From a virus: a stretch of DNA of 55,918 bases. The stretch's first letter is position 1. Every line of letters starts with the position of its first letter. A program made the position numbers and the translations under genes. Shown piece by piece: positions 6,856-16,545 of the stretch. The notes under the pieces were generated by a model. It saw only the letters and a list, made by a program, of their open reading frames with translations, had not been told where the DNA came from and searched no databases. The DNA lies in the IMG/VR virus record IMGVR_UViG_3300022926_001762, positions 1 through 55,918 of that record, one strand, 5' to 3'.

Positions 6856-7334
6856 GCGACCAGAACCAAAATAACACTAAAAAACCCTTTAAAGACACTG
6901 GATTAGGTAAGATATTGCTTGGAATTTTACCTGGAGTTGTAAAAGGGGCTTCTAAGTTTTTGCCAGACTCAGGGATTACTGGAATCATAAAGAATCTTAT
7001 AGACAATGACCCAGACATGTCTGATGAGGAAAAGGCTGCTGCTCACGATCAGTTGGTTCAGCTTTATAAGTTAGAGGTGGAGGATAGGGATTCTGCTCGA
7101 AAGAGAGAGGCTGCTATAATTAACTCTGGAGGAAAAGACTGGATGATGTCTTTGACTGGAATAGTTGGTTTATCTGCATTTGGTTTTTTAGTTTACACTG
7201 TTGTAACTACAAATGTTCCAGAAAGCAATAAAGAGATTTTTATTCATATGATCGGTATAGTAGAAGGTGTTGCTCTTAGCATTTTTGGATACTATTTCGG
7301 TTCGGCTGTAAAGAAGGACAATAAGAGCGACTAA
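6852..7334 (+). CDS. Holin-like membrane protein
   Basis: The 160-aa protein has a cytoplasmic N-terminal helix region (DEEKAAAHDQLVQLYKLEVE, then DRDSARKRE) followed by two strong membrane segments (about residues 97-117 and 127-149). This layout, with the KLEVEDRDSAR stretch, DW before the first membrane span and GYYFGS at the end, matches a holin-like family I recall next to endolysins in many phages. It overlaps the endolysin stop and is the last gene before a promoter, which supports a lysis role. Confidence 0.75.
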   Translation: MSDQNQNNTKKPFKDTGLGKILLGILPGVVKGASKFLPDSGITGIIKNLIDNDPDMSDEEKAAAHDQLVQLYKLEVEDRDSARKREAAIINSGGKDWMMSLTGIVGLSAFGFLVYTVVTTNVPESNKEIFIHMIGIVEGVALSIFGYYFGSAVKKDNKSD

Positions 7335-7371
7335 AGGACCATAGCTTAAATAAGTGTGTCCTGTTATTTTG

Positions 7372-7379
7372 TAAATTTG
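7372..7379 (+). promoter_or_regulatory. Promoter -7 element for tail fibre gene
   Basis: TAAATTTG matches TAnnTTTG and ends 13 bases before the start of the 874-aa fibre gene, in a 58-base gap. No convincing -33 element is seen. Confidence 0.5.
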
Positions 7380-7392
7380 CATAAAAAGCAAG

Positions 7393-10017
7393 ATGGCAAG
7401 AATATCTACTTACGCTCTCGATACTACCCCTAGTTTAACCGACCTCTGGATCGGAACTGATTCTGCTACGCAGCAAACAAAGAACTTTAGCGTAGATAGC
7501 ATTGTAAATCTATTAAATGATAATTCATTAATAGATCAGTTTGATGGAGTTATATATGAGTATAAAACATTAGGCTCTGAGCCACAACCTTCTGGAATTT
7601 TAAATTTTTCTGGTCAAAACTCACTTCCCACGTCTGTAAATGCTGTAACAACAATATATCTCAGCAAGGTTAGCGGATCTGGAGATGTCGTAACTCAATA
7701 CATACAAGCATTCGACCAGCACTATATTAAAATAAACCAACAGGGTAATTTAAATATATACGGTGTTTTCCAGGTCAATTCTGTAGAGAATCACGATTCC
7801 AACTATCTTTTATTGCAGGTAAACTTTATAGAAGGAAACGGAACTTTCATTCCAAGCGAAAGATTTTTTGTGTCTAATTACCAATCTGTAATAGACAAAG
7901 ACTTTAGTGACGACTCTATAACTGAATTTGGAGATGTTACTAGTGCTGGCTCTGGAAAGATCATAACCGATCGAGAAAGAACAAACTACAACGAAATACA
8001 CACAAATGGTCTTCGACATTCTGACGTAATAGACAATTTAATCTCTATTGGGTCAGACGTTCCTTTATCAGCGAATCAAGGAAAGATACTAAAGGGCTAT
8101 ATAGACACGATAAATACGCTCTTATTAAGCGATAACGTTGATCTAGACTCATTACAGGAAGTAGTAGACTTCATTGAGTTAAACAGAGATACTCTTGAGT
8201 CATTAACCATATCTAGTGTCGCAGGTCTTCAAAACGCATTAGATGAAAAAGTAGATAAGATTGCTGGAAAGCAACTATCTCAAGAAGACTTTACTACAAT
8301 ATTAAAGTCTAAGCTAGACGGAATTGCTGCTGAAGCTGAGGTAAATGTTCAAGCAAACTGGGCTGAATCAATAATAACCAATGACGCTTATATTCAGAAT
8401 AAGCCAACAGATGTAACTGATTTATCTATTCATAATGCTACAGAGCTAAACGACATAAACAGCTCTGGTTCTGGATATATAATCACAAATGCCGAAAGAT
8501 CTAGAATAGAAGATGATTTGGTAGAAAAGACTCAAACGGTTACTGTTACTGGAACTGCTTCTGAAGTCACTGTTTCTCCAGATACACCTCAAGCATTAGA
8601 CTCTAACATATCCTTTAACGTAGGACTTCCTGATGACGTCATTATAACAAGTGATTTGTCTGTTGGAGATAATTTAACCGTTGGTGGTTCAGCCACTGTT
8701 ACTGGAGATGTTACTGGGGATGATTTAGTCGCTCAAAACATAATTAAGATCAATAACGCTCAAAATACTGAGCCAGCCATAGAGAATGGTATATATATAA
8801 AGCAAGAAGGTGTTCATGAAGAGATGCACTTCAGATACCATAACCATGATATAAGCTTAGCAACTCTTACAGAGGAGCTTTCTTCTGGTATACTATATGG
8901 AGGAGGACTAAGCAAAGCTAATGACACTCAATTTACCATACAAGCAGGTAAAGGTATTGTTGTAAATTTAAATAAAACAATTGCATCTGAGCCTCATCCT
9001 GAAATTAATTACGTTGAGTGGGATACTCAGACTATAGATGTTTTTAATTTAGATCCACTAGACCCACAACAATTGAACTCTTGGATTTATATTGATGATA
9101 GTGGAACTATTAATCAGCAATTAGATCCGTTTACAGACGCACAATATCAAAATGCAATAACCATAGGGTCTGCAATTCACTCAGAAGGAGTATTGAGATT
9201 TGCTAGAACTTTTCCTAAAACAGCTTATAGTAATTCAGATCAGTTTAGTTCTTTCATTAGAATGTTTGGTCCTATCAAAAGATCAGGTCACAAAATATCT
9301 GCAAATGGAATTAACCTTTCATTAAACAGGGCTTCTGGTGTGTCTTTTGCTTTAGGAAGAAACTACAGTGTAAATCCTAATTTTCCTTCAAATATTATAG
9401 ACGGGGCTAAAAACCTAGCTGGAATACATAGGTATTATAAAGATGGATCTGGAGGATTCGTTAGGGATGACGGTCCAACAGGGCAGGGGTATGCCGTTAT
9501 GGATCCAACCAAATTTGACAATGGGTCTGGAACTTTAGCTAATATGCCTAACAATAAATATTCCATACAGAGGGTTTATTTTTTCCCATCAACTCCAGAT
9601 TTGCTTATAGTTTATTATGGAACTGACTATTACGATAATAAGGAGGTTGCCGAGAAAAGTATATTCTTAGAAGAGTTTGTTGAGGCTAACAACACTGCCG
9701 AACAGGCTATTCATGTTGCTACAATAGTAGTTAAAAAGGAAGCTGAGGATTTAAGCGCTGCAACCGACTCACACATATATCAGGCAGGATTATTTAGAAA
9801 CCTATCCGCTAGTTTTTCTGGAGGAGTTGATGTTAACGCTGGTATTAATGATTTGTCAGACGTTTCTATAAACTCTCCGCAAGAAGGTCAGTCGTTGACT
9901 TATAACGCCGTAGATGGCGTTTGGACTAACGCAGCTGGAGGTGGAGGAGATTCTTCGAAAGAGGCGATATACCACTTGGTTGGTCTGTCGGATATGTATT
10001 ATGCACAAAACTTATAA
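7393..10017 (+). CDS. Tail fibre protein (874 aa)
   Basis: Several stretches are characteristic of phage tail fibres. An N-terminal LTDLWIGTDSATQQTKNFSV module probably attaches to the tail. Two related segments follow (DVTSAGSGKIITDRERTNY and DINSSGSGYIITNAERSRI). KSKLDGIAAEAEVNVQANW is a common fibre repeat. A beta-helix-like SVGDNLTVGGSATVTGDV stretch and a C-terminal DLSDVSINSPQEGQSLTYN element complete it. Long polar beta-rich regions suit a trimeric fibre. No intramolecular chaperone domain is obvious. It probably takes part in host recognition, though which receptor is unknown. Confidence 0.85.
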   Translation: MARISTYALDTTPSLTDLWIGTDSATQQTKNFSVDSIVNLLNDNSLIDQFDGVIYEYKTLGSEPQPSGILNFSGQNSLPTSVNAVTTIYLSKVSGSGDVVTQYIQAFDQHYIKINQQGNLNIYGVFQVNSVENHDSNYLLLQVNFIEGNGTFIPSERFFVSNYQSVIDKDFSDDSITEFGDVTSAGSGKIITDRERTNYNEIHTNGLRHSDVIDNLISIGSDVPLSANQGKILKGYIDTINTLLLSDNVDLDSLQEVVDFIELNRDTLESLTISSVAGLQNALDEKVDKIAGKQLSQEDFTTILKSKLDGIAAEAEVNVQANWAESIITNDAYIQNKPTDVTDLSIHNATELNDINSSGSGYIITNAERSRIEDDLVEKTQTVTVTGTASEVTVSPDTPQALDSNISFNVGLPDDVIITSDLSVGDNLTVGGSATVTGDVTGDDLVAQNIIKINNAQNTEPAIENGIYIKQEGVHEEMHFRYHNHDISLATLTEELSSGILYGGGLSKANDTQFTIQAGKGIVVNLNKTIASEPHPEINYVEWDTQTIDVFNLDPLDPQQLNSWIYIDDSGTINQQLDPFTDAQYQNAITIGSAIHSEGVLRFARTFPKTAYSNSDQFSSFIRMFGPIKRSGHKISANGINLSLNRASGVSFALGRNYSVNPNFPSNIIDGAKNLAGIHRYYKDGSGGFVRDDGPTGQGYAVMDPTKFDNGSGTLANMPNNKYSIQRVYFFPSTPDLLIVYYGTDYYDNKEVAEKSIFLEEFVEANNTAEQAIHVATIVVKKEAEDLSAATDSHIYQAGLFRNLSASFSGGVDVNAGINDLSDVSINSPQEGQSLTYNAVDGVWTNAAGGGGDSSKEAIYHLVGLSDMYYAQNL

Positions 10018-10029
10018 CAATATATTTAT

Positions 10030-10037
10030 TAAATTTG
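10030..10037 (+). promoter_or_regulatory. Promoter -7 element
   Basis: TAAATTTG lies 17 bases before the next fibre gene in an otherwise A/T-rich 36-base gap. It matches the element before other transcription units in this window. Confidence 0.5.
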
Positions 10038-10053
10038 TAAAAAATAAAAAAAG

Positions 10054-11949
10054 ATGGCGAATTCGATCACTTTAAGTCAAAGTCTAGTAGATGACATTGC
10101 ACAGAAATTAACCGATGGTACAGCTACCGCTGAGCAGGTGGTTCTGTACACAAAAGGACTAAATCAACTACAGACTGGAAATGATTTTCAGTCGGTTGTA
10201 ATTGGACTTTCTCAAGCAGCAGTTGATACAATCGACTCTGCAAACGCTCAGTTTCAAGAGGATGCACAAACAGCTCTAAACACATTTAGCCAAACAGCTG
10301 ATAATATTGACGCTAGCGCAACAAATGCTGTTTCAGCTATTAACGTAGCAAAAGATGTTCTTGTAGCTACTGACGCTGAAATTTCAACTACCATAAGTGG
10401 GTTGCCTTCCTTAACTTTGATTAGAGAAAATATACAAGGAGATAGAGATTATATTCATCCTTATGAAAGACCTTGCTTTTGGTCGGCATCGGGAATTAAT
10501 CAAGCCAACTATGAAGCTATTATAACCTGGTATAATCATTACGGAAAACAAGTTAAGAATCCAGACTGGGGGAAATCTCAGATGATTATGCATTTAAATA
10601 ATGAAGGTTATGACACGTCTAATAACTATATTAAAGATGGAAATGGTGAACATTACACGAGATATAATGGTGGTGCTATAACTCCATTTCAAGCCTATAG
10701 AACATCAAATTCCCAAACTGGATATGAATTAGGTTTTGCTATGAGTAAAAACGTTTACGGTCACGTAATGGGAACATGGAACGACAAAACGGGGGTCTGG
10801 AATGGATATAATGGAACATGGTCTGCTGACTGGATGAGAGATACTGGTATTATTGTTGGAGATGCAGACAAATCATGGTACATCGCCAGAACCAACACAA
10901 CTTTTTATCTTGGAGGAACAAGAGGTGTAACAGATTATAATAACGGTTATACCAACAGAGCTAAGCTAAGAGATAATGTAACTCAGCTTTCTGCTGTATA
11001 TAGAAAATACGAGGATCGTCAATGGGAGAATACAAGCGAGCAATTTATCTTGCCAGCACCTATTTCAACTGGATATGGTAATTTTTGTTACAACAAAAAT
11101 ACAAACCAAATGGTTGTTATGGTGTACAATGCTGCTGCTGGGAAACAAAGACCTGTTCTTTATTCATTCTCAAACGACTGGAATCTTAAAGATATTGCAA
11201 AAGGAACAACGGCTATAACTTACAACTATGATCCAATTGCTAATGGAAAAATGACTCAAGTTATAGATAGCACTGTAGATAATAGTGATGGAATGCCTGC
11301 GACACCAAATCTAAGTGAGTCTAGTTACAGGGGAACACCTATTCTATGTGATAACGGCAAGGTTGTTCACTTCATGTCAATGGGTAATAGCATATCTGGA
11401 TCCTCTTATGCTTTTAGATGGGCTCAAAATGGAGATGGAACTGATTACGTTAAAGACGCTCACTTCACTTTCGGTGGACAAACCACTAAATATGGCTACG
11501 ATCAAGGAGCTTATTACGGCGTAAGACACACCACAACAAACGACGGAAGATACGTTATCTCTTATGATGTTTATTATTATTATCATGGAGGAGCGAGAGT
11601 TATTCTCACTAGAGTTTCTGACGGAAAAGTTCTTAAATGGACGGATAACGAAACTACTTGGGGATGGAGCTACACTCCAGTTCAACGCAATAAATTAATT
11701 GTAAAACTAGAGCCACATCATCCTTATAGTAATATTTACTTGCATGATCTTGATTGGATGTTTGATAATTTCGCAGATGGTGCGGATGTAAACCTAAGAG
11801 GAGGAGATAGCCATGCTAAGCGTTGGATGATGGATATTGGTAATATACAGCCATATACAGGGTTTTGCTCTATGAATATCGATTATAGTCATGAGATGGA
11901 TTACATAAGCCCAACAGACAATCACACAGACATAAGAACAATATCTTAA
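10054..11949 (+). CDS. Tail fibre / receptor-binding protein (631 aa)
   Basis: Residues 1 to about 115 are helical and Ala/Asp/Thr-rich (ADNIDASATNAVSAINVAKD), like the coiled N-terminal shafts of phage fibres. The remainder is rich in Trp, Tyr, Asn and Gly with repeated beta-strand patterns and probably forms a beta-propeller or similar adhesive head. It has no recognised enzyme motif. It shares the MANSxxLSxx type of N-terminus with the large protein at 12516. It probably contacts a surface glycan, which is inference from composition. Confidence 0.7.
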   Translation: MANSITLSQSLVDDIAQKLTDGTATAEQVVLYTKGLNQLQTGNDFQSVVIGLSQAAVDTIDSANAQFQEDAQTALNTFSQTADNIDASATNAVSAINVAKDVLVATDAEISTTISGLPSLTLIRENIQGDRDYIHPYERPCFWSASGINQANYEAIITWYNHYGKQVKNPDWGKSQMIMHLNNEGYDTSNNYIKDGNGEHYTRYNGGAITPFQAYRTSNSQTGYELGFAMSKNVYGHVMGTWNDKTGVWNGYNGTWSADWMRDTGIIVGDADKSWYIARTNTTFYLGGTRGVTDYNNGYTNRAKLRDNVTQLSAVYRKYEDRQWENTSEQFILPAPISTGYGNFCYNKNTNQMVVMVYNAAAGKQRPVLYSFSNDWNLKDIAKGTTAITYNYDPIANGKMTQVIDSTVDNSDGMPATPNLSESSYRGTPILCDNGKVVHFMSMGNSISGSSYAFRWAQNGDGTDYVKDAHFTFGGQTTKYGYDQGAYYGVRHTTTNDGRYVISYDVYYYYHGGARVILTRVSDGKVLKWTDNETTWGWSYTPVQRNKLIVKLEPHHPYSNIYLHDLDWMFDNFADGADVNLRGGDSHAKRWMMDIGNIQPYTGFCSMNIDYSHEMDYISPTDNHTDIRTIS

Positions 11950-11958
11950 TAAAAAAAA

Positions 11959-12483
11959 ATGAAACAAGTTATATTAGACGGAAAAATAGTCACTGGAGTT
12001 AATGAGAATGCAGAAATTCCAGTAACAATCGGAGTAGGAGTGCCAGATGAAACTGTTTTATCTGTTGGTCAAATACTAGAGGATGATTTAACGGTAAGAG
12101 ATATTACTGAGCAAGAAATTGTCGACAGATTTGGCTTATTTACTAGTGTCAATAAGGGAAGTTTGTATTCAAAACTAACACAATCAGAGCTCACATCTTT
12201 TATTTCTGCTTCAAAAACCAATATTAATATCGAGGTTATTAAGGAGCTTTTAGATGCTGGAGGAACAGTTGACATGTTTCAAAATAATATTTTAGTCGAT
12301 GAAAATATTATTACAGAAGAAAGAAAAGCAGATATTTTAGGTATCACTGAAAAAAAAGAATTCATAGCTAATGGAATGGTTATCAAAGCAAATACTGCTG
12401 AGATTGCACCTTATCCATTAGAGGAAGAGGAAGTTCCTGTTACTGAAGAACAAACAGAAACAACGACTCCTGCTGCTGAATAA
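11959..12483 (+). CDS. Unknown acidic protein, possible fibre assembly factor
   Basis: The 174-aa protein starts ten bases after the preceding fibre gene and has a strongly acidic tail (EEEEVPVTEEQTE). I do not recognise it. A beta-rich N-terminus (MKQVILDGKIVTGVNENAEI) is followed by helices. Small acidic proteins directly after a fibre gene often act as fibre assembly chaperones, but the sequence itself shows no such family. It could equally be a minor tail protein. Confidence 0.6.
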   Translation: MKQVILDGKIVTGVNENAEIPVTIGVGVPDETVLSVGQILEDDLTVRDITEQEIVDRFGLFTSVNKGSLYSKLTQSELTSFISASKTNINIEVIKELLDAGGTVDMFQNNILVDENIITEERKADILGITEKKEFIANGMVIKANTAEIAPYPLEEEEVPVTEEQTETTTPAAE

Positions 12484-12515
12484 TTTTTTTTAAAATAATA
12501 GTAAAATAAAAACAA

Positions 12516-15500
12516 ATGGCTAACAGCTTATCTGATAAGGCGGTATATATATACGATATATTTTTTAGTGCAGACATAACCTCTGGTAAGCTAGAGTCAC
12601 AGCTAAAAAACTCATCTTTAAACAGGTTAGCTTTCGAGGAAGTTATATCGTATCCAAACTTATTGGATGCAATGAAGTCGCACGATAGATACGATGAGCT
12701 TATTGGAATTGAAACGTTTGCCTATACTTTAATATCGCAAAACGTTACAAGAGAGGAGAATTCTAAGCTAGAATCTAACGCATATCTAGTAATCACAGAC
12801 ATATCTACTGATCATGATGATTTTAAAGCTTTCCTAAAAACCGTTTCAGGTCACATTGGATTTGGCTTGATAATGAATAACGTTAAGACGGCTTACGATG
12901 TAGCTGGAAACGATCATGCTGTTTCGTTGATACTTAATAATGACGAGTCTATAAAAGCCTTGTTGAATAGTGAATATGCATTAAAGGCTTTTGGTCAAAC
13001 TCCAGCAGCTTCTGCTGCTATATTTCAAAATACCGAAATATTCAAAAGTTTAAGAACTAGCCTTTTGTTCGAGCAAAAAGATGAGTTGCCATCAACTTTA
13101 GGCTCTGATACTTATGTAGAATATATTGGAGGAAGGTATTTCACAAAGCCAAACGGCAGTCATTCCTACATGTACATGTCTGAGGACATGATTAACTGGG
13201 AAACAATCGTTCATCCAGGATACAGTTTTAGTTATAGCCCTATTTTTGACACTATAGCTTACGACGAAATAAATAAAGCTTGGTTTTTCATTAGCCGAGA
13301 TTCTGGAGCACCCCCATTTTTTACAAAAGATTTTGTTACCTGGGAGAATGTAACTGCTTCTATGGGTAATGATGGATGTATATCTATAACAAACTTCAAT
13401 AATAAAATTATAGTTAGTTATAGAGCCTCATCTAATAACTGGAGAACTGGGCAGATTAGCTACGCTGAAGGTCAGGCAGGATACACGTTAAATGACATTT
13501 CTATAATGCCAAACAATCTTGGCTATTATTACTTTAGAAAAGGTCATCCCGAATATTTGTTTATGGGAGACGGAAACCACTACTACAGGCTTTTAAACAC
13601 CTCCTACGAGTACTCAACTAACTTCTGGGCTAATGACGCATCCTCAAGTTATAGGGGAATTAGAGGTATTTCTTGGGCTAATGACAGGTATTACTACACT
13701 CATTACTATTCAACTTCAGGTGACACTAGAATTGGGGTAGGGGTAATAAATCCTACCTTAGAGCATTTTCAGGGAGTCCATGATAGAAAACACTATTGGC
13801 TTCATTACGAAGGCACTGGTCATACTAGAGTTTTATACGCAAATGGAGTTTACATTACAAATGTTCCAGGTGGATATGCAATTAGTTTAAATGGTTTTGT
13901 TTGGGATAAGAAGCTCTTTGATATCACTTATTCTTATAATTTAGGGGCTGTTGATCAAAGGGGGATAGTTGGACACATACCTTCTACTAGTTTTGTTTTG
14001 ACTTCTTATGACGCAACAAGCACATTAATTGTAGAAGTTACTACAACCACAACTACGACTGCTGCACCTGCTGCTAATTTACCAGAATTCATAACTAATT
14101 TAAACTGTTTAGTTGACACTACTCAAGCTAGTGTTGTTGACTATAATGGTTTAAAAATGCTCTTCAACGGAGAGACTGAGTATAAAAACACAAATTACGT
14201 ATTGACTAATGGTCAATATAAAATATTAAATGTTCCTGAGCAATATCCTATAGCGGTATTGAATAAGGGAAAATACAATGCTATACATTACACTGGATTA
14301 AGCTCTAAAAGACACTTGATAAAAGTACGTGGAACTGAAGCTGACCAACCTTACGATTTTTTCTATGGAGACGTCACCATTAATGTCACTGGGAACTTCG
14401 GAAGGGTTAGTCTTTATTATTACAAGACTCCTGAAAACCAAGGTTATCTTGGAATGGAACAAATATTTGTTCATCAAGACTACCTTTCTAATGGAGGGAC
14501 AACAACTTCAGATGTTTTAAATACGGTTGCTAATACTAACATATATTCTTCTTCTATAAGAAACTTTGATTGCGTAGGCAATGAAGCTTTAGAGAAAGGA
14601 GAGGCTCCGTTAGTTGTTTATACCACCACAACAACAACAGCTACTCCTTCATACACGGTACTAGCTCAGGAAACAACAACCACAACAGAGGCTCCGTTTA
14701 ATTATGGAGACGAAAACTATACTACGGCTATTGATGTTTCAACATCAGTTGCTCATGATGTGGCTTTAGATGTTAATGGTAAGCTTACTTTTGACGGAAC
14801 TAGTTTGGAATCATTGTCATTGTCTGGAAGCAGACTATGTTTAGGAACTGGTACTTATATATTTAATGTGGCAGAAGACCAGCCTATAGCTATAGAAGGT
14901 GCAACGAGCTCTCCTTTTTTTGGACCTCAACACTCACGAATTAGTTACGCTGGAGACTTTTACAAAAGAAGCGTTAAATCTATAAATAATGTTCCTTATT
15001 ATTTCTACCACGGACAAGTGATCGTTATTGTTGATGATATATTTTCAACAGTAAATCTTTATAGTTTCACTAATGGCTATGCTGGAGGTGAAAATGGGTT
15101 TAGCTTTAGCCGAGTAACAACAACTACTACGGCAGCCCCAACAACAACCACAACTACAACTGATTCAAATCTTACCTACACAAGATGTCTTGATTCTGAT
15201 GTTTCGATAACTGTTGATGCAGGAAATCTTATACTAGATGGAGATCCACATAATGCAAATATTAAGTATGGATTGAACACGGGAGTAACTCTTTTAAGAA
15301 ACGTTCCTCAATCACATCCAATTGCAATATTAAACTATGGTAAGTGGGATAAGATAAAATACTCTGGAAAAGGGTTAAGTAGTGTTTCTCACATTGCTCC
15401 AGATGGAAAACAATACTCGTATTTCCATGGAGATGTATTTATAACTGTATTGGGTGATTTTGGATTAGTTAGTTTTGATTGCGCTAATGACGGATACATG

Positions 15501-16049
15501 GGGGGTGAAAATAAATTAATATTCACCGATAACTGTTTCCCAAATGTAGCTCCAACAACAACTACCACTACAACTGCTGATCCGTTATTTAATTACACCA
15601 CTACAACTACAGGCGCACCTACAACAACAACAACAACAACGGCTGCTCCTACAACAACAACAACTACTACAGCTACACCAACGGAAGCTGAGTTCTGCTT
15701 AATTAGTGGAGCTACAGGAAACACCGTTTCTTATGGAGGAGGAGAGTATGCTTTTAATGGAAATTCTGGATTATACGGAATGACCACGGGAACTTACACT
15801 TTTAAAGATGTAAGCGCTTCTCATCCAATAGCATTTTTGAATTACGGAAAAACTAGTAATGTGACTTACACTGGTCAATATGCTGTTGGAAACAAAACAG
15901 GGCTTGACGGAAATGAATATCCATATTACTATGGTAATGTTACAGTTACAGTGACTGGAGATTTTGATTTCCTTTCATACGAATGTTACTACCACGGCTA
16001 CATGGGTGGCGAAAATAATATTATCTTTGATAACACAAATTGTACGTAA
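12516..16049 (+). CDS. Large adhesin with Thr-linked cupredoxin-like repeats
   Basis: This is a 1177-aa modular virion protein. Residues 1 to about 190 form a helical N-terminal part. About 195-505 look beta-propeller-like (repeated strand patterns with Ser-x-Asp and Trp). Four related domains of about 120-180 residues follow, separated by runs of Thr with AAP or APT. In copy 4 the residues His1103, Cys1157, His1160 and Met1163 match the ligand set of type I copper proteins, with the C-x2-H-x2-M spacing of amicyanin. Copies 1-3 have lost one or more of these residues. Each copy has a Y-(F/Y)-(Y/H)-G-x-V strand. The Thr runs are plausible O-glycosylation sites. Role as a receptor-binding or decoration protein is inferred from position. 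Confidence 0.75.
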   Translation: MANSLSDKAVYIYDIFFSADITSGKLESQLKNSSLNRLAFEEVISYPNLLDAMKSHDRYDELIGIETFAYTLISQNVTREENSKLESNAYLVITDISTDHDDFKAFLKTVSGHIGFGLIMNNVKTAYDVAGNDHAVSLILNNDESIKALLNSEYALKAFGQTPAASAAIFQNTEIFKSLRTSLLFEQKDELPSTLGSDTYVEYIGGRYFTKPNGSHSYMYMSEDMINWETIVHPGYSFSYSPIFDTIAYDEINKAWFFISRDSGAPPFFTKDFVTWENVTASMGNDGCISITNFNNKIIVSYRASSNNWRTGQISYAEGQAGYTLNDISIMPNNLGYYYFRKGHPEYLFMGDGNHYYRLLNTSYEYSTNFWANDASSSYRGIRGISWANDRYYYTHYYSTSGDTRIGVGVINPTLEHFQGVHDRKHYWLHYEGTGHTRVLYANGVYITNVPGGYAISLNGFVWDKKLFDITYSYNLGAVDQRGIVGHIPSTSFVLTSYDATSTLIVEVTTTTTTTAAPAANLPEFITNLNCLVDTTQASVVDYNGLKMLFNGETEYKNTNYVLTNGQYKILNVPEQYPIAVLNKGKYNAIHYTGLSSKRHLIKVRGTEADQPYDFFYGDVTINVTGNFGRVSLYYYKTPENQGYLGMEQIFVHQDYLSNGGTTTSDVLNTVANTNIYSSSIRNFDCVGNEALEKGEAPLVVYTTTTTTATPSYTVLAQETTTTTEAPFNYGDENYTTAIDVSTSVAHDVALDVNGKLTFDGTSLESLSLSGSRLCLGTGTYIFNVAEDQPIAIEGATSSPFFGPQHSRISYAGDFYKRSVKSINNVPYYFYHGQVIVIVDDIFSTVNLYSFTNGYAGGENGFSFSRVTTTTTAAPTTTTTTTDSNLTYTRCLDSDVSITVDAGNLILDGDPHNANIKYGLNTGVTLLRNVPQSHPIAILNYGKWDKIKYSGKGLSSVSHIAPDGKQYSYFHGDVFITVLGDFGLVSFDCANDGYMGGENKLIFTDNCFPNVAPTTTTTTTADPLFNYTTTTTGAPTTTTTTTAAPTTTTTTTATPTEAEFCLISGATGNTVSYGGGEYAFNGNSGLYGMTTGTYTFKDVSASHPIAFLNYGKTSNVTYTGQYAVGNKTGLDGNEYPYYYGNVTVTVTGDFDFLSYECYYHGYMGGENNIIFDNTNCT
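14077..16046 (+). repeat. Four diverged domain repeats with Thr-rich linkers
   Basis: Copies lie at roughly 14077-14616, 14695-15114, 15163-15549 and 15685-16046. The DNA between them encodes Thr/Ala/Pro linkers built from ACA/ACT/ACC codons (14038-14076, 14617-14694, 15115-15162, 15550-15684). Shared landmarks are a (H/Q/Y)PIA(F/I/V) strand, a short SxxxYxG loop and a terminal GY-x-G-x-E segment. The copies have diverged strongly, so duplication is old. Confidence 0.7.
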
Positions 16050-16062
16050 AAAATAACACAAA

Positions 16063-16539
16063 ATGGCAAGACAAGGAATTGATTTAGGAACCGCTGGAGA
16101 CTTAAATACTGGCGACAACATAAGAGATGCATTCGATAAGGTTAACGATAACTTTGTTGAGGTTTACTCTGATATAGTCAATCTACAGAATGATGACGCT
16201 AATGACGTAACTAAGGTTAATAACAGAACTGGAGACGTTGTTTTGGATATTAATGACGCAAAATATGCAGTTTTTGTAATTAGTGCTGATACAACTGCGG
16301 TTGCTGGTGGACTATATGTTCTTACCGCAAATCTAGTGTTGTCTTTGCCTGCTTCTCCTGCTGTTGGGGATAGTGTAAAAATATCAAACTTATCTCAGGT
16401 GGATACATGTACTCTTGCCAGAAACGGACAGTTGATACTAGGATCAGGATCTGATTTAACATTAGATAACAGGTATAGCTCATTTGAGATGGTATTTACA
16501 GGAGCGTTAAAAGGTTGGGTAATAATCGGTCAAAACTAA
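16063..16539 (+). CDS. Small fibre-type structural protein
   Basis: The 158-aa protein has an N-terminal segment (LNTGDNIRDAFDKVNDNFVE) that I recognise from many marine phage tail proteins, where it probably is an attachment module. A short linker (VTKVNNRTGDVVLDIND) follows, and then a compact beta domain (VGDSVKISNLSQVDTCTLARNG) that resembles the small capping domains found at the ends of fibres. It stands 13 bases after the large adhesin. Confidence 0.65.
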   Translation: MARQGIDLGTAGDLNTGDNIRDAFDKVNDNFVEVYSDIVNLQNDDANDVTKVNNRTGDVVLDINDAKYAVFVISADTTAVAGGLYVLTANLVLSLPASPAVGDSVKISNLSQVDTCTLARNGQLILGSGSDLTLDNRYSSFEMVFTGALKGWVIIGQN

Positions 16540-16545
16540 TAAACT

